From NCBI GenBank assembly GCA_005503065.1, contig SCOE01000033.1, positions 1 to 64,000 of the forward strand: 64,000 nucleotides of DNA, given 5' to 3'. This DNA is from Comamonadaceae bacterium ALPHA2B (GTDB lineage Bacteria > Pseudomonadota > Gammaproteobacteria > Burkholderiales > Burkholderiaceae_C). The translations under genes were made by a program, and so were the position numbers. Under the pieces are notes generated by a model. The model was not told where the DNA came from. It saw only the letters and a list, made by a program, of their open reading frames with translations, and did not search any database. Position 1 is the first letter of the stretch; the number at the start of each line of letters is the position of its first letter. Shown one piece after another: positions 18,312 to 29,203 of the stretch.

Positions 18312-20504
18312 ATGGTTGAAATCGAACTCGACGGCAAGAAGGTCGAAGTGGCCGAGGGCAGCATGGTGATGCATGCCGCCGACAAGGCCGGCACCTACAT
18401 CCCGCATTTCTGCTATCACAAGAAGCTCAGCATCGCGGCCAACTGCCGCATGTGCCTGGTCGACATCGAGAAGGCGCCCAAGGCCATGCCGGCCTGTGCC
18501 ACGCCGGTCACGCAGGGCATGATCGTCCGCACCCAGAGCGAGAAGGCGGTCAAGGCGCAGAAGTCGGTGATGGAGTTTCTGCTCATCAATCACCCGCTCG
18601 ACTGCCCGATCTGCGACCAGGGCGGCGAATGCCAGCTCCAGGACCTGGCCGTGGGCTACGGCGGCTCCTCTTCGCGCTACGAGGAAGAAAAGCGCGTGGT
18701 CTTCCACAAGGACGTCGGCCCGCTCATCAGCATGGAAGAGATGAGCCGCTGCATCCACTGCACCCGTTGCGTGCGCTTCGGCCAGGAAGTGGCCGGCATC
18801 ATGGAACTGGGCATGGTCAACCGGGGCGAACACTCCGAGATCACCACCGTGGTGGGCGACACCGTCGATTCCGAGCTGTCGGGCAACATGATCGACATCT
18901 GCCCGGTCGGCGCGCTCACCAGCAAGCCTTTCCGCTACAGCGCCCGGACCTGGGAACTGAGCCGCCGCAAATCGGTGAGCCCGCACGATTCGACCGGTGC
19001 CAACCTGATCGTGCAGGTGAAGAACAACCAGGTGATGCGCGTGGTGCCGCTCGAGAACGAAGACGTGAACGAGTGCTGGATCGCCGACCGCGACCGCTTC
19101 TCGTACGAAGCGCTCAACGGCGACGAGCGCCTGACCCAGCCCATGCTGAAGCAGGGCGGCCAATGGCAAGTGGTCGATTGGCAGACGGCGCTCGAATACG
19201 TCGCCAACGGCCTGCGCCAGATCAAGGCGGACCATGGCGCCGCTTCCATCGGTGCGCTGGTCAGCCCGCACAGCACCGTGGAAGAGCTCGCGCTGGCCAC
19301 GGCCCTCATGCGCGGCCTGGGCAGCGAGAACATCGACCACCGCCTGCGCCACGCCGACTTCACGCGCGGTGCGGGCGTGCGCTGGCTCGGCACCTCGATC
19401 GCGTCGTTGTCGCAGCTGCAGCGCGTGCTGGTGGTCGGTTCCAACCTGCGCAAGGATCACCCGCTTTTCGCGCAACGCATCCGCCAGGCGGCGCGCAAGG
19501 GCGCCGCGGTGCATGCCATCGCCAGCCAGGCGCAGCTCGCATCGCACGATGCATGGGCCATGCCACTCGCCAGCCTGCAGATCGCCGAGGCTGCGGGTTG
19601 GGGCGATGCCCTGGCCGTGCTGGCGGCTGCCGTGGCCGTTGAAAAGGGCGTGACCGCGCCCTCGGATGCGCAGCCGACGGACGCCGCGCGGGCGACTGCC
19701 AAGTCGCTGCTGGGCGGCGAGCGCAAGGCCATTCTTCTTGGCAATGCGGCCGCACACGCTGCAGACGCCGCGCGCTTGCTTGCCCTGGCCCAGTGGATCG
19801 GCGAGCAGACCGGCGCCTCGGTCGGCTATCTGACCGAAGCGGCCAACACGGTCGGCGCCCAATGGGTCGGCGCACTGCCGGGCTCCCAGGGGCTCGACGC
19901 GGGCCAGATGCTGTCGGGTGGTCTCAAGGCGGTGCTGCTGCTCAACAACGAGCCCGAGTTCGATTCGGCTGCGGGTGCCAAGGCCGCACAGGCGCTGGAC
20001 GGCGCGCAGATGGTCGTGACGCTGAGTCCCTTCAAGGCGAACCTGGCTTTCAGCGACGTGCTGTTGCCCATCTCGCCCTTCAGCGAAACCCCGGGCACCT
20101 TCGTCAATGCCGAGGGCCGGATCCAGAGTTTCCATGCGGTGGTCAAGCCCCGTGGCGAAACCCGTCCAGGCTGGAAGGTGCTGCGCGTGCTGGGCAACCT
20201 GCTCGGCCTGACGGGCTTCGATTTCGAGACTTCGCAGGACGTGCTTGCGCACGTTCGCAACGGGCTCGAGGCCGCTGCCACGCACATTCCCGCCGATCGG
20301 CTGAGCAATGCGCTGGCTGAGCCTGTCGACCTGGCAGCGCCGCCGGCGGCACCCGCCGCAGAACCGGTGGCGGCCTCCATCTACCAGTTGGACGGCCTCG
20401 TGCGCCGGGCCCCCTCGCTGCAACTCACGGCCGACGGCCGCGGCAGCGCGCATGCCGTCCGCGGCGTCGCCTACTACCAGGCCATCGACGAGGTGACCGC
20501 ATGA
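18312..20504 (+). CDS. nuoG: NADH-quinone oxidoreductase subunit G
   Basis: A 730-residue peripheral subunit. The N-terminal ferredoxin-like domain carries the [2Fe-2S] motif ([16 protein letters not shown] and later PAC), then the His-Cys3 motif [18 protein letters not shown] and a [4Fe-4S] motif [10 protein letters not shown] with a distal [11 protein letters not shown]. The remainder is a molybdopterin-oxidoreductase-like domain without cofactor ligands. The C-terminal section is Ala-rich and less conserved. It overlaps nuoH by four bases. Confidence 0.96.
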   Translation: MVEIELDGKKVEVAEGSMVMHAADKAGTYIPHFCYHKKLSIAANCRMCLVDIEKAPKAMPACATPVTQGMIVRTQSEKAVKAQKSVMEFLLINHPLDCPICDQGGECQLQDLAVGYGGSSSRYEEEKRVVFHKDVGPLISMEEMSRCIHCTRCVRFGQEVAGIMELGMVNRGEHSEITTVVGDTVDSELSGNMIDICPVGALTSKPFRYSARTWELSRRKSVSPHDSTGANLIVQVKNNQVMRVVPLENEDVNECWIADRDRFSYEALNGDERLTQPMLKQGGQWQVVDWQTALEYVANGLRQIKADHGAASIGALVSPHSTVEELALATALMRGLGSENIDHRLRHADFTRGAGVRWLGTSIASLSQLQRVLVVGSNLRKDHPLFAQRIRQAARKGAAVHAIASQAQLASHDAWAMPLASLQIAEAAGWGDALAVLAAAVAVEKGVTAPSDAQPTDAARATAKSLLGGERKAILLGNAAAHAADAARLLALAQWIGEQTGASVGYLTEAANTVGAQWVGALPGSQGLDAGQMLSGGLKAVLLLNNEPEFDSAAGAKAAQALDGAQMVVTLSPFKANLAFSDVLLPISPFSETPGTFVNAEGRIQSFHAVVKPRGETRPGWKVLRVLGNLLGLTGFDFETSQDVLAHVRNGLEAAATHIPADRLSNALAEPVDLAAPPAAPAAEPVAASIYQLDGLVRRAPSLQLTADGRGSAHAVRGVAYYQAIDEVTA

Positions 20505-21577
20505 TCGACACGATCTACGGTTTCGGGCGCGGGCTGATCGATGCGGGCTGGTGGACGGGGGCCGGCTGGCCCGTGGTCTGGTCGCTGATCAAGATCGTGT
20601 GCGTGCTGCTTCCTCTGCTTGGCGCAGTGGCCTACCTGACCCTTTGGGAACGCAAGTTCCTCGGCTGGATCCAGGTGCGCCACGGTCCCAACCGCGTCGG
20701 CCCCATGGGACTGCTGCAGCCGATCGCCGACGCGCTCAAACTGCTGACCAAGGAACTGATCAACCCGACGGCGGCCAACAAGGGCCTGTTCCGTCTGGGC
20801 CCGGTCATGGCGATCATGCCGGCGCTGGCGGCCTGGGTGGCGATTCCCTTCGGCCCCGATGCGGTGCTGGCCAACGTCAATGCCGGCCTGCTGCTGATCA
20901 TGGCCATTACCTCGATCGAGGTGTACGGCGTGATCATCGCCGGCTGGGCCTCCAACTCGAAGTACGCCTTCCTGGGCGCGCTGCGTGCGTCGGCCCAGAT
21001 GGTCAGCTACGAAATCGCCATGGGTTTCTGCCTGGTGGTCGTCATCATGGTGTCGGGCAGCCTGCACCTCGGCGAGGTCGTGGCCGCGCAGGCCAGGGGC
21101 ATGGGCGCCAGCATGGGTCTGGGCTTCCTGTCCTGGAACTGGCTGCCGCTGCTGCCGATCTTCGTCGTCTACGTGATCTCGGGCGTTGCCGAGACCAACC
21201 GCCATCCCTTCGACGTGGTGGAAGGCGAGGCGGAAATCGTCGCCGGCCACATGGTCGAGTACTCCGGCATGGGCTTCGCGATCTTCTTTCTGGCCGAGTA
21301 CGCCAGCATGTGGCTGATCTCGATCCTGGCCGCGCTGATGTTCCTGGGCGGCTGGCTGTCGCCCATCGGCTTCCTCGACTTCATCCCCGGATGGATCTGG
21401 CTGGGCCTGAAGACCTTCTTCGTGGTCTCGCTGTTCATCTGGATCCGGGGCACTTTCCCGCGCTTCCGCTACGACCAGATCATGCGGCTGGGCTGGAAGA
21501 TCTTCATTCCTGTCACCCTCGTGTGGCTGCTGGTGGTCGGGGGCTGGATGCAGACGCCCTGGAACATCTGGAACTAA
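20501..21577 (+). CDS. nuoH: NADH-quinone oxidoreductase subunit H
   Basis: A 358-residue membrane subunit with eight or more predicted helices that links the quinone cavity to the proton channels. Conserved parts are [32 protein letters not shown], the acidic loop [20 protein letters not shown] and [18 protein letters not shown]. It starts in a four-base overlap with nuoG and is followed by nuoI after 14 bases. Confidence 0.96.
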   Translation: MIDTIYGFGRGLIDAGWWTGAGWPVVWSLIKIVCVLLPLLGAVAYLTLWERKFLGWIQVRHGPNRVGPMGLLQPIADALKLLTKELINPTAANKGLFRLGPVMAIMPALAAWVAIPFGPDAVLANVNAGLLLIMAITSIEVYGVIIAGWASNSKYAFLGALRASAQMVSYEIAMGFCLVVVIMVSGSLHLGEVVAAQARGMGASMGLGFLSWNWLPLLPIFVVYVISGVAETNRHPFDVVEGEAEIVAGHMVEYSGMGFAIFFLAEYASMWLISILAALMFLGGWLSPIGFLDFIPGWIWLGLKTFFVVSLFIWIRGTFPRFRYDQIMRLGWKIFIPVTLVWLLVVGGWMQTPWNIWN

Positions 21578-21591
21578 GCGGAGCGAACAAG

Positions 21592-22101
21592 ATGACAGCC
21601 ATCGCTGCCTCGTCCTTTTCGATCAAGGATTTCTTCAAGAGCTTCATGCTCGCCGAACTGTTCAAGGGCATGGCCCTGACGGGCCGCTATGCGCTGCGCC
21701 GCAAGATCACGGTGCAGTTCCCCGAAGAGAAGACGCCCCTGTCGCCGCGCTTTCGCGGCCTGCATGCGCTGCGCCGCTACGAGAACGGCGAGGAACGCTG
21801 CATCGCCTGCAAGCTGTGCGAAGCCGTGTGCCCCGCGGTGGCAATCACCATCGAGTCGACGGTGCGCGACGACGGTTCGCGCCGCACCTCGCGCTACGAC
21901 ATCGACCTGACCAAGTGCATCTTCTGCGGCTTCTGCGAAGAGAGTTGCCCGGTCGACTCGATCGTCGAGACGCACATCCTCGAATACCACGGCGAGAAGC
22001 GTGGCGACCTCTACTTCACCAAGGACATGCTCCTGGCAGTGGGCGATCGCTATGAGAAGGAAATCGCCGCCAACAAGGCGGCAGACGCCAAGTACCGCTG
22101 A
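21592..22101 (+). CDS. nuoI: NADH-quinone oxidoreductase subunit I
   Basis: A 169-residue 8Fe ferredoxin-like subunit (TYKY type) carrying clusters N6a and N6b. Both motifs are complete: Cys70, 73, 76, 80 ([12 protein letters not shown]) and Cys109, 112, 115, 119 ([12 protein letters not shown]). An amphipathic N-terminus ([16 protein letters not shown]) lies along the membrane in related structures. The ATG at 21592 is the only sensible start; the upstream open frame is the shadow of nuoH. Confidence 0.97.
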   Translation: MTAIAASSFSIKDFFKSFMLAELFKGMALTGRYALRRKITVQFPEEKTPLSPRFRGLHALRRYENGEERCIACKLCEAVCPAVAITIESTVRDDGSRRTSRYDIDLTKCIFCGFCEESCPVDSIVETHILEYHGEKRGDLYFTKDMLLAVGDRYEKEIAANKAADAKYR

Positions 22102-22127
22102 TCCCGGCGCCCGAAAAGAACAATCTC

Positions 22128-22784
22128 ATGGACGTCAAGACCGGCTTCTTCTACCTTTTCTCGGTCGTGCTGCTGTTTGCAGCCTTCCGGGTCATCACCG
22201 CGCGCAATCCCGTGCACGCGGTGCTGTATCTGATGCTCGCCTTCTCGCAAGCCGCCGCCGTGTGGCTGCTGCTGAAGGCCGAATTCCTGGCCATCGCGCT
22301 GGTGCTGGTCTACCTCGGCGCCGTGATGGTGCTCTTCCTCTTCGTGGTGATGATGCTCGATCTCAACATCGACAGCCTTCGCCAGGGGTTCTGGAAGCAC
22401 TTCCCCTTGGCCGCCCTGATCGGCGTGGTCATCGCCCTCGAAATGGCCTACGTGCTCATGGGCGGCTTCCGCCTGCAGGGCAGTGCGCCGGTCGAGATGG
22501 CGCAGGCGGCCGCCGCGCAGGGATCGAACACCAAGGCGCTGGGCCTGCTGCTCTACAGCGAGTACGTCTATCCCGTCCAGATCGCGGCCGTGATCCTGGT
22601 GGTCGCCATGATCGCCGCCATCGCGCTGACGCTGCGTCAACGCAAGGACACCAAGTTCGTCAACGTGAAGGACCAGGTGCATGTGAAGGCCGCCGAACGC
22701 ATGAGCGTGGTGAAGCTGGCCGCGACGCTGCCCCCGCCGCCGCCGGCCGCGGCCACCGACGCCGAAGCGGAGAAGAAGGCATGA
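22128..22784 (+). CDS. nuoJ: NADH-quinone oxidoreductase subunit J
   Basis: A 218-residue membrane subunit with five predicted helices, including the conserved third helix with [17 protein letters not shown] that twists during turnover in structural work. Helices are followed by a cytoplasmic C-terminal tail ending in a proline run (PPPPP) and acidic/lysine residues. It overlaps nuoK by four bases. Confidence 0.95.
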   Translation: MDVKTGFFYLFSVVLLFAAFRVITARNPVHAVLYLMLAFSQAAAVWLLLKAEFLAIALVLVYLGAVMVLFLFVVMMLDLNIDSLRQGFWKHFPLAALIGVVIALEMAYVLMGGFRLQGSAPVEMAQAAAAQGSNTKALGLLLYSEYVYPVQIAAVILVVAMIAAIALTLRQRKDTKFVNVKDQVHVKAAERMSVVKLAATLPPPPPAAATDAEAEKKA

Positions 22785-23089
22785 CGCTGACCCTGGGCCA
22801 TTACCTGTCGCTGGGCGCGATGCTGTTCGCGCTGTCGGTGATCGGCATCTTCCTGAACCGCAAGAACCTGATCGTCCTGCTGATGTGCATCGAATTGATG
22901 CTGCTCGCGGTCAACATGAACTTCGTCGCCTTCTCGCACTACCTGGGCGACATGCACGGCCAGATCTTCGTGTTCTTCATCCTCACCGTCGCGGCCGCCG
23001 AATCGGCGATCGGGCTGGCGCTGCTCGTCCTGCTGTTCCGCAACAAGTCGAACATCAACGTCGACGAGCTCAACTCGCTCAAGGGATAA
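22781..23089 (+). CDS. nuoK: NADH-quinone oxidoreductase subunit K
   Basis: A 102-residue three-helix membrane subunit. The conserved membrane glutamates lie in [15 protein letters not shown] (helix 2) and in [17 protein letters not shown] (helix 3). The length matches the family. Translation is probably coupled to nuoJ through the ATGA overlap; nuoL starts 11 bases after the stop. Confidence 0.96.
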   Translation: MTLTLGHYLSLGAMLFALSVIGIFLNRKNLIVLLMCIELMLLAVNMNFVAFSHYLGDMHGQIFVFFILTVAAAESAIGLALLVLLFRNKSNINVDELNSLKG

Positions 23090-23100
23090 CGACAACCACC

Positions 23101-25131
23101 ATGAGCGCAACGCTATCTGCTTCCACCCTGCTGGCCGTACCGCTCGCGCCCCTCATGGGCTCGGCGCTGGCGGGCCTGTTCGGCACGAAATTCGGCGGCA
23201 ATCATCTGGGCCGCAAGGTCGTCCATTCCCTGACGATCCTGGGCGTGCTGGTTGCCTTTGTCATTTCCGCCATGACGCTCAAGAGCGTCGTGGTGGATGG
23301 TGCACGCTTCAACGCGACCATTTACGAATGGATGGTCGTTGGCGGCTTGAAGATGGAGGTCGGCTTCCTGGTCGACGGCCTCACGGCCATGATGATGTGC
23401 GTCGTGACCTTCGTGTCGCTGATGGTCCACATCTACACCATCGGCTACATGGAAGAGGACGCGGGCTACAACCGCTTCTTCGCCTACATCTCGCTGTTCA
23501 CCTTCTCGATGCTGATGCTCGTGATGAGCAACAACATGCTCCAGCTGTTCTTCGGCTGGGAAGCGGTGGGCCTGGTGTCGTACCTGCTGATCGGCTTCTG
23601 GTTCAACAAGCCCACGGCAATCTTCGCGAACATGAAGGCCTTCCTGGTCAACCGCGTGGGTGACTTCGGCTTCATTCTCGGCATCGGCCTGATCGCCGCA
23701 TACGCCGGCACGCTGAACTACACCGAAGCCTTCGCCAAGGCCGACCAGCTCGCCAAGATCGGCTTCCCCGGCACGGACTGGATGCTGATCACCGTGATCT
23801 GCATCTGCCTGTTCATCGGCGCCATGGGCAAGAGCGCGCAGTTCCCGCTGCATGTGTGGCTGCCCGATTCGATGGAAGGCCCGACCCCCATCTCGGCACT
23901 GATCCATGCCGCCACCATGGTGACGGCGGGCATCTTCATGGTCAGCCGCATGTCGCCGCTGTTCGAACTGAGCGACACCGCGCTGAGCTTCATCCTGGTG
24001 ATCGGCGCCATCACCGCGCTGTTCATGGGCTTCCTGGGCATCATCCAGAACGACATCAAGCGCGTGGTGGCGTACTCCACGCTCTCGCAGCTGGGCTACA
24101 TGACCGTCGCGCTGGGCGCCTCGGCGTATTCGGTGGCAGTGTTTCACCTGATGACCCACGCCTTCTTCAAGGCGCTGCTGTTCCTTGGTGCGGGCTCGGT
24201 CATCATCGGCATGCACCACAACCAGGACATCCGCTGGATGGGCGGCGTGCGCAAGTACATGCCGATCACCTGGATCACCTCCCTGTTGGGTTCGTTGGCG
24301 CTGATCGGCACGCCGCTGTTCTCGGGCTTCTATTCCAAGGACAGCATCATTGAGGCGGTGCACGAGAGCCACCTGTGGGGCTCGGGCTTTGCGTACTTCT
24401 CGGTGCTTGCGGGCGTGTTCATCACCGCGTTCTATTCGTTCCGCATGTACTTCCTCGTCTTCCACGGCAAGGAGCGCTACGACCAGAACCCGGATGCGCA
24501 CCACGACGACCACGCGCACGACGACCACCACGGCCATGGCCATGACGCCAAGCCGCACGAGTCGCCCTGGGTCGTCTGGCTGCCGCTGGTGCTGCTGGCC
24601 ATCCCTTCGGTGCTGATCGGCTACTTCACCATCCAGCCGATGCTCTATGGCGAGTTCTTCAAGGACGCGATCTTCGTGGACGCATCCAAGCACCACGCGA
24701 TGAAGGAACTGGCCGAGGCCTTCCATGGCCCCATCGCCATGGCCTTGCACGGCCTGCAGGCGCCGCCTTTCTGGCTGGCTTTGGCCGGCGTGGCGCTGTC
24801 CTGGTACATGTACATGATCAACCCGGCGCTGCCGGCGGCCATCAAGCGCGCCTTCGGCCCGGTCTACCGCCTGCTCGAGAACAAGTACTACATGGACTGG
24901 TTCAACGAGAACGTGCTGGCACGCGGCACCCGCGCGCTGGGTACCGGGCTGTGGAAGGGCGGCGACCAGGCCCTGATCGATGGCGCCGTGGTCAACGGCT
25001 CGTGGAAGCTGATCGGCCGTCTGGCGGGTGTGGTGCGCTGGTTCCAGTCCGGCTACATCTACCACTACGCCTTCGCGATGCTGCTGGGCATCTTCGTCCT
25101 GATGACGTACTTCGTCTGGTTCAACCGCTGA
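23101..25131 (+). CDS. nuoL: NADH-quinone oxidoreductase subunit L
   Basis: A 676-residue antiporter-like proton channel subunit with about 16 helices and the long lateral helix near the C-terminus. Core features include NRVGDFGFILGIGLI, HVWLPDSMEGPTPISALIHAATMVTAG, and the lysine in IKRVVAYSTLSQLGYM. A histidine/aspartate-rich hydrophilic loop of about 25 residues (encoded near 24490-24560, around HHDDHAHDDHHGHGHD) interrupts two helices; it is longer than in Escherichia coli and could bind metal. Confidence 0.96.
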   Translation: MSATLSASTLLAVPLAPLMGSALAGLFGTKFGGNHLGRKVVHSLTILGVLVAFVISAMTLKSVVVDGARFNATIYEWMVVGGLKMEVGFLVDGLTAMMMCVVTFVSLMVHIYTIGYMEEDAGYNRFFAYISLFTFSMLMLVMSNNMLQLFFGWEAVGLVSYLLIGFWFNKPTAIFANMKAFLVNRVGDFGFILGIGLIAAYAGTLNYTEAFAKADQLAKIGFPGTDWMLITVICICLFIGAMGKSAQFPLHVWLPDSMEGPTPISALIHAATMVTAGIFMVSRMSPLFELSDTALSFILVIGAITALFMGFLGIIQNDIKRVVAYSTLSQLGYMTVALGASAYSVAVFHLMTHAFFKALLFLGAGSVIIGMHHNQDIRWMGGVRKYMPITWITSLLGSLALIGTPLFSGFYSKDSIIEAVHESHLWGSGFAYFSVLAGVFITAFYSFRMYFLVFHGKERYDQNPDAHHDDHAHDDHHGHGHDAKPHESPWVVWLPLVLLAIPSVLIGYFTIQPMLYGEFFKDAIFVDASKHHAMKELAEAFHGPIAMALHGLQAPPFWLALAGVALSWYMYMINPALPAAIKRAFGPVYRLLENKYYMDWFNENVLARGTRALGTGLWKGGDQALIDGAVVNGSWKLIGRLAGVVRWFQSGYIYHYAFAMLLGIFVLMTYFVWFNR

Positions 25132-25156
25132 TCCGCTGCGCTGGAGAACAAGAAAA

Positions 25157-26632
25157 ATGGGTTTGTTGAGCCTTGCCATCTGGCTGCCGATCGCGGTGGG
25201 CGCCGTCCTGCTGCTGTTCGGCCGCGAGAACCAAGCGCGTGCTGTCCGCTGGGTCGCGCTGATCGGCGCGATCGCCAGCTTCCTCGTCACCCTTCCGCTG
25301 TACACGCGCTTCCAGGCCGGCACTGCGGCCATGCAGTTCGTCGAGAAGGCACCGTGGATCGAGCGCTTCCACATCAACTACCACCTGGGTGTGGATGGCC
25401 TGTCCATGTGGTTCGTGCTGCTGACTGCCTTCATCACCGTCATCGTGGTGATCTCGGCCTGGGAGGTCATCACCGAGCGCGTCAACCAGTACATGGGCGC
25501 ATTCCTGATCCTGTCGGGCCTGATGATCGGCGTGTTCTCGGCCCTCGACGGGATGCTGTTCTACGTCTTCTTCGAGGCGACCCTGATCCCGATGTACCTG
25601 ATCATCGGCATCTGGGGCGGCCCGAACAAGATCTACGCGGCCTTCAAGTTCTTCCTGTACACGCTGCTCGGCTCCCTGCTCATGCTGGTCGCGCTGATCT
25701 ACCTGTACAACACCTCGGGCGGCAGCTTCGACATCCTGGCCTGGCACAAGCTGCCGCTGGGTGGCCATGCCCAGACCCTGCTGTTCTTCGCCTTCTTCGC
25801 CGCCTTCGCCGTGAAGGTGCCGATGTGGCCGGTGCACACCTGGCTGCCCGACGTCCACGTCGAGGCCCCGACGGGCGGTTCGGCCGTCCTGGCCGCCATC
25901 ATGCTGAAGCTCGGCGCCTACGGCTTCCTGCGCTTCTCGATGCCGATCGCCCCGGACGCCTCACGTGAGTGGGCCTGGTTCATGATCGCGCTGTCGCTGG
26001 TGGCCGTGATCTACGTGGGCCTGGTCGCGCTGGTGCAGCAGGACATGAAGAAGCTGGTGGCGTACTCGTCGGTGGCCCACATGGGGTTCGTGACCCTCGG
26101 CTTCTTCATCTTCAACAGCCTGGGCGTGGCCGGCGGCATCGTGCAGATGATCTCGCACGGCTTCGTGTCCGGCGCCATGTTCCTGTGCATCGGCGTGCTG
26201 TACGACCGCGTGCACTCGCGGCAGATCGCCGACTACGGCGGCGTGGTGAACACCATGCCCAAGTTCGCGGCCTTCGCGCTGCTGTTCGCGATGGCCAACT
26301 GCGGGCTGCCCGCCACGGCCGGCTTCGTGGGCGAGTGGATGGTGATCCTGGGCGCCGTCAAGGCCAACTTCTGGGTCGGCCTGGGTGCGGCCACCGCGCT
26401 GATCTTCGGTGCTGCCTACACGCTGTGGATGTACAAGCGCGTGTACCTCGGCCCGGTCGGCAACAAGCATGTGGAAGAACTCACCGACATCAACGCCCGC
26501 GAGTTCCTGATGCTGGCCCTGCTGGCGATCGCGGTGCTCTGGATGGGCCTGTTCCCGAAGCCCTTCACCGACGTGATGGACGCCTCGGTCACGGAATTGC
26601 TGCGCCATGTCGCCGCGTCCAAGCTGCCCTGA
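25157..26632 (+). CDS. nuoM: NADH-quinone oxidoreductase subunit M
   Basis: A 491-residue antiporter-like proton channel subunit with about 14 helices. Conserved elements are LGVDGLSMWFVLLTAF, the helix with the membrane Glu in YVFFEATLIPMYLIIGIWGG, VPMWPVHTWLPDVHVEAPTG and the Lys in DMKKLVAYSSVAHMG. It follows nuoL after 25 bases. It is separated from nuoN by 111 bases that hold a structured repeat, the only sizeable gap in the operon. Confidence 0.96.
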   Translation: MGLLSLAIWLPIAVGAVLLLFGRENQARAVRWVALIGAIASFLVTLPLYTRFQAGTAAMQFVEKAPWIERFHINYHLGVDGLSMWFVLLTAFITVIVVISAWEVITERVNQYMGAFLILSGLMIGVFSALDGMLFYVFFEATLIPMYLIIGIWGGPNKIYAAFKFFLYTLLGSLLMLVALIYLYNTSGGSFDILAWHKLPLGGHAQTLLFFAFFAAFAVKVPMWPVHTWLPDVHVEAPTGGSAVLAAIMLKLGAYGFLRFSMPIAPDASREWAWFMIALSLVAVIYVGLVALVQQDMKKLVAYSSVAHMGFVTLGFFIFNSLGVAGGIVQMISHGFVSGAMFLCIGVLYDRVHSRQIADYGGVVNTMPKFAAFALLFAMANCGLPATAGFVGEWMVILGAVKANFWVGLGAATALIFGAAYTLWMYKRVYLGPVGNKHVEELTDINAREFLMLALLAIAVLWMGLFPKPFTDVMDASVTELLRHVAASKLP

Positions 26633-26639
26633 AGAAATG

Positions 26640-26722
26640 ACCCCCACGCTTGCGTCTTCGCCGCTGCGCTGCCCCCCGAGGGGGCAGGCGGCCCGCCTTG
26701 GGGCGGCCCGGCGGCGGGCCGG
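26640..26722 (+). repeat. Double-hairpin GC-rich repeat between nuoM and nuoN
   Basis: Hairpin 1 is CTGCCCCC-CGA-GGGGGCAG (26669-26687). Hairpin 2 is GGCCCGCC (26690-26697) with GGCGGGCC (26713-26720) around a 15-base loop TTGGGGCGGCCCGGC. A second copy at 37606-37683 has the identical loop and a different but equally perfect stem. It lies inside an operon, so it may act as an mRNA stabiliser or weak attenuator affecting nuoN. The family is dispersed in related genomes from memory. Confidence 0.85.
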
Positions 26723-26743
26723 CGCGCTGAACAAGAGAACGAG

Positions 26744-28231
26744 ATGATTGACAAACTCAGCTGGATCACGATCTACCCCGAGATCGTCCTGCTCGTGATG
26801 GCGTGCATCATCGCGCTGGTGGACCTGTCGACCACCGATGCGCGCCGCACCCGCACCTATGTGCTCACCCTGCTGACCCTTGCCGTGGTGGCTGTGCTTA
26901 CCGGCATGCAGGCGAACGCCGGCCAGACCGTGTACGGCTTCGGCGGCATGGTGGTCAGCGACCCGATGGGCAACTGGCTCAAGTGCTTCGCCACCGTGGC
27001 ATTGATGGTCACGCTCGTGTATGGCCGGCCTTACGCGGCCGACCGCCAGATGCTGCGCGGCGGGGAGATGTTCACCATCAGCATGTTCTCGCTGCTGGGC
27101 ATGTTCGTCATGATCTCGGGCAGCAACTTCCTGCTGATCTACCTCGGCCTGGAACTGCTCACGCTCTCGAGTTACGCGCTGGTCGCCCTGCGTCGCGACA
27201 ACGCCGTGGCCAGCGAAGCGGCCATGAAGTACTTCGTGCTCGGCGCCATGGCCAGCGGCTTTCTGCTGTACGGCCTGTCGATGATGTACGGCGCGACGGG
27301 CTCGCTCGACGTGAATGAGGTCTTCAAGGCCATCGCCAGCCGCAAGGTCAACCACCAGGTGCTGGTCTTCGGCCTGGTCTTCATCGTCGCCGGCCTGGCC
27401 TTCAAGCTGGGGGCCGCACCCTTCCACATGTGGGTGCCCGACGTGTACCAGGGCGCCCCCACGGCCATCACGCTGCTCATCGGTGCAGCACCCGAACTGG
27501 CTGCCTTCGCGATCGTGATCCGCCTGCTGGTCGAAGGGCTGCTGCCGCTGGCCATCGACTGGCAGCAGATGCTGGCGCTGCTGGCCATCGCCTCGCTGCT
27601 CGTGGGCAACCTGGCGGCCATCGCACAGACCAACCTCAAGCGCATGCTGGCCTACTCGACCATCGCGCAGATGGGCTTCATGCTGCTGGGCCTGGTGGCG
27701 GGCGTGGTCAACGGCAACACCTACAACGCGCAGTACGCGTACAGCGCGTCGATGTTCTACATCGTCACCTACGTCCTGACCACGCTGGCCAGCTTCGGCA
27801 TCATCCTGCTGCTGGCGCGCGAGGGCTTCGAGAGCGAGGAGATCTCCGACCTCGCCGGCCTCAACCAGCGCAGCCCACTGTACGCCGGCGTGATGGCGAT
27901 CGCGATGTTCTCGCTGGCCGGCATCCCGCCGCTGGTGGGCTTCTACGCCAAGCTGGCCGTCCTGCAGGCGCTCATCGCCTCGGGCCAGGCGCTGTACATC
28001 GGGCTCGCGGTCTTCGCGGTGGTGATGTCGCTGGTCGGCGCGTTCTACTACCTGCGCGTCGTCAAGGTCATGTACTTCGACGCACCGCTCACGGCCACCA
28101 CCGTCTCGGCACCGCGCGACGTGCGCACGGTGCTGACGCTCAACGGCGCGCTGATCCTGATCCTGGGCATCGTGCCCGGCGGCCTGATGACGCTGTGCGC
28201 GCAGGCCATCGTGGCCACGCTGGCCAGCTGA
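26744..28231 (+). CDS. nuoN: NADH-quinone oxidoreductase subunit N
   Basis: A 495-residue antiporter-like proton channel subunit and the last nuo gene. Features are [19 protein letters not shown] with the membrane Glu, [23 protein letters not shown], the Lys in [17 protein letters not shown], and a C-terminal [12 protein letters not shown]. The start at 26744 has GAGAACGAG just upstream. It is the only nuo gene preceded by a repeat element. Confidence 0.96.
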   Translation: MIDKLSWITIYPEIVLLVMACIIALVDLSTTDARRTRTYVLTLLTLAVVAVLTGMQANAGQTVYGFGGMVVSDPMGNWLKCFATVALMVTLVYGRPYAADRQMLRGGEMFTISMFSLLGMFVMISGSNFLLIYLGLELLTLSSYALVALRRDNAVASEAAMKYFVLGAMASGFLLYGLSMMYGATGSLDVNEVFKAIASRKVNHQVLVFGLVFIVAGLAFKLGAAPFHMWVPDVYQGAPTAITLLIGAAPELAAFAIVIRLLVEGLLPLAIDWQQMLALLAIASLLVGNLAAIAQTNLKRMLAYSTIAQMGFMLLGLVAGVVNGNTYNAQYAYSASMFYIVTYVLTTLASFGIILLLAREGFESEEISDLAGLNQRSPLYAGVMAIAMFSLAGIPPLVGFYAKLAVLQALIASGQALYIGLAVFAVVMSLVGAFYYLRVVKVMYFDAPLTATTVSAPRDVRTVLTLNGALILILGIVPGGLMTLCAQAIVATLAS

Positions 28232-28244
28232 ACGCGCCAGGCGC

Positions 28245-28565
28245 ATGGGCGGGCTGTCGCAGAGCGCCTCGGTCTGGCTGGTGCTGCTGGTCGCAGTGCT
28301 GGCGGCCAACCTGCCTTTCCTGACCGAGCGTCTGCTGGGAGTGCTGCCGGTCCCGGGCGGGCAGAAGTCCTTGGCATGGCGGCTGGCCGAACTGGCCGTG
28401 CTGTATGGGTTGACCGGCGCCGTCGGCCTGCTGTTCGAGCGGCGCCTCGGCCAGATCGCCCCGCAAGGCTGGGAGTTCTATGCCGTGACGGGTGCGCTCT
28501 TTCTGGTGCTGGCCTTTCCCGGCTTCACCTGGCGCTACCTCGTGAAGCATCGTGCGGCCGCCTGA
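28245..28565 (+). CDS. DUF2818 family membrane protein
   Basis: A 106-residue protein with three predicted transmembrane segments (about residues 8-26, 48-66 and 78-97) and a conserved GWEFYAVTGALFLVLAFPGF near the C-terminus. I recognise it as a DUF2818 protein, a family repeatedly found directly after nuoN in Burkholderiales. It begins 13 bases after nuoN in the same direction, so it is likely part of the nuo transcript. No function is known; a role in assembly or stability of complex I is only a guess from position. Confidence 0.8.
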   Translation: MGGLSQSASVWLVLLVAVLAANLPFLTERLLGVLPVPGGQKSLAWRLAELAVLYGLTGAVGLLFERRLGQIAPQGWEFYAVTGALFLVLAFPGFTWRYLVKHRAAA

Positions 28566-28601
28566 GCGGCGCATCGCCAACCTTCTCTTTCCAGATCCAT
28601 C

Positions 28602-29195
28602 ATGAGCGACACCCACCTCAAGGAAGAGCGCGTCGGCTCGCAGGAACTGTTCAAGGGCAACTTCCTCGAGGCGCGCCGGGACACCATTCGCCTGCCAGAT
28701 GGCAAGACGGCGACGCGCGAATACGTCGTGCACCCGGGTGCCGTCGTGGTGATTCCGCTGCTGGACGATGGCCGCGTCGTGCTGGAGCGGCAGTACCGCT
28801 ACCCGGTCGGCCAGGTGATGGTGGAGTTCCCGGCCGGCAAGCTCGATGCCGGCGAAGACCCCTTCATCTGCGGGCAACGCGAACTGATCGAGGAAACCGG
28901 CTACCGCGCCCGCGAATGGGCGCGCGCAGGCGCGATGCACCTCGCCGTGGCCTATTCGACCGAGATCATCCACATCTACTTCGCGCGCGGCCTCACGGCA
29001 GGCGAGCGGCAACTCGACCATGGCGAGTTCCTCGACGTGTTCGCGGCGACGCCCGAGGAACTGCTCGGCTGGTGCCGCGACGGCACCGTCACCGACGCCA
29101 AGACGCTGACCTGCACCGTCTGGCTGCAGAACGTCCTCTCGGGCGCATGGACGCTGGACTGGTCGGCGGGCGAGGGCGCCGCCGTCGCCGGATAA
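28602..29195 (+). CDS. Nudix hydrolase, ADP-ribose pyrophosphatase type
   Basis: A 197-residue cytoplasmic Nudix protein. The Nudix box is complete and runs from GKLDAGE (x7) to RELIEETGY, fitting G-x5-E-x7-REUxEExGU. The upstream RQYRYPVGQVMVEFPAG is the phrase typical of ADP-ribose pyrophosphatases (NudF type), which cleave ADP-ribose to AMP and ribose 5-phosphate. It starts 36 bases after the DUF2818 gene and is followed by a DUF1178 gene eight bases later, so the three may share the end of the nuo transcript. Confidence 0.9.
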   Translation: MSDTHLKEERVGSQELFKGNFLEARRDTIRLPDGKTATREYVVHPGAVVVIPLLDDGRVVLERQYRYPVGQVMVEFPAGKLDAGEDPFICGQRELIEETGYRAREWARAGAMHLAVAYSTEIIHIYFARGLTAGERQLDHGEFLDVFAATPEELLGWCRDGTVTDAKTLTCTVWLQNVLSGAWTLDWSAGEGAAVAG

Positions 29196-29203
29196 TCGTT
29201 GCC

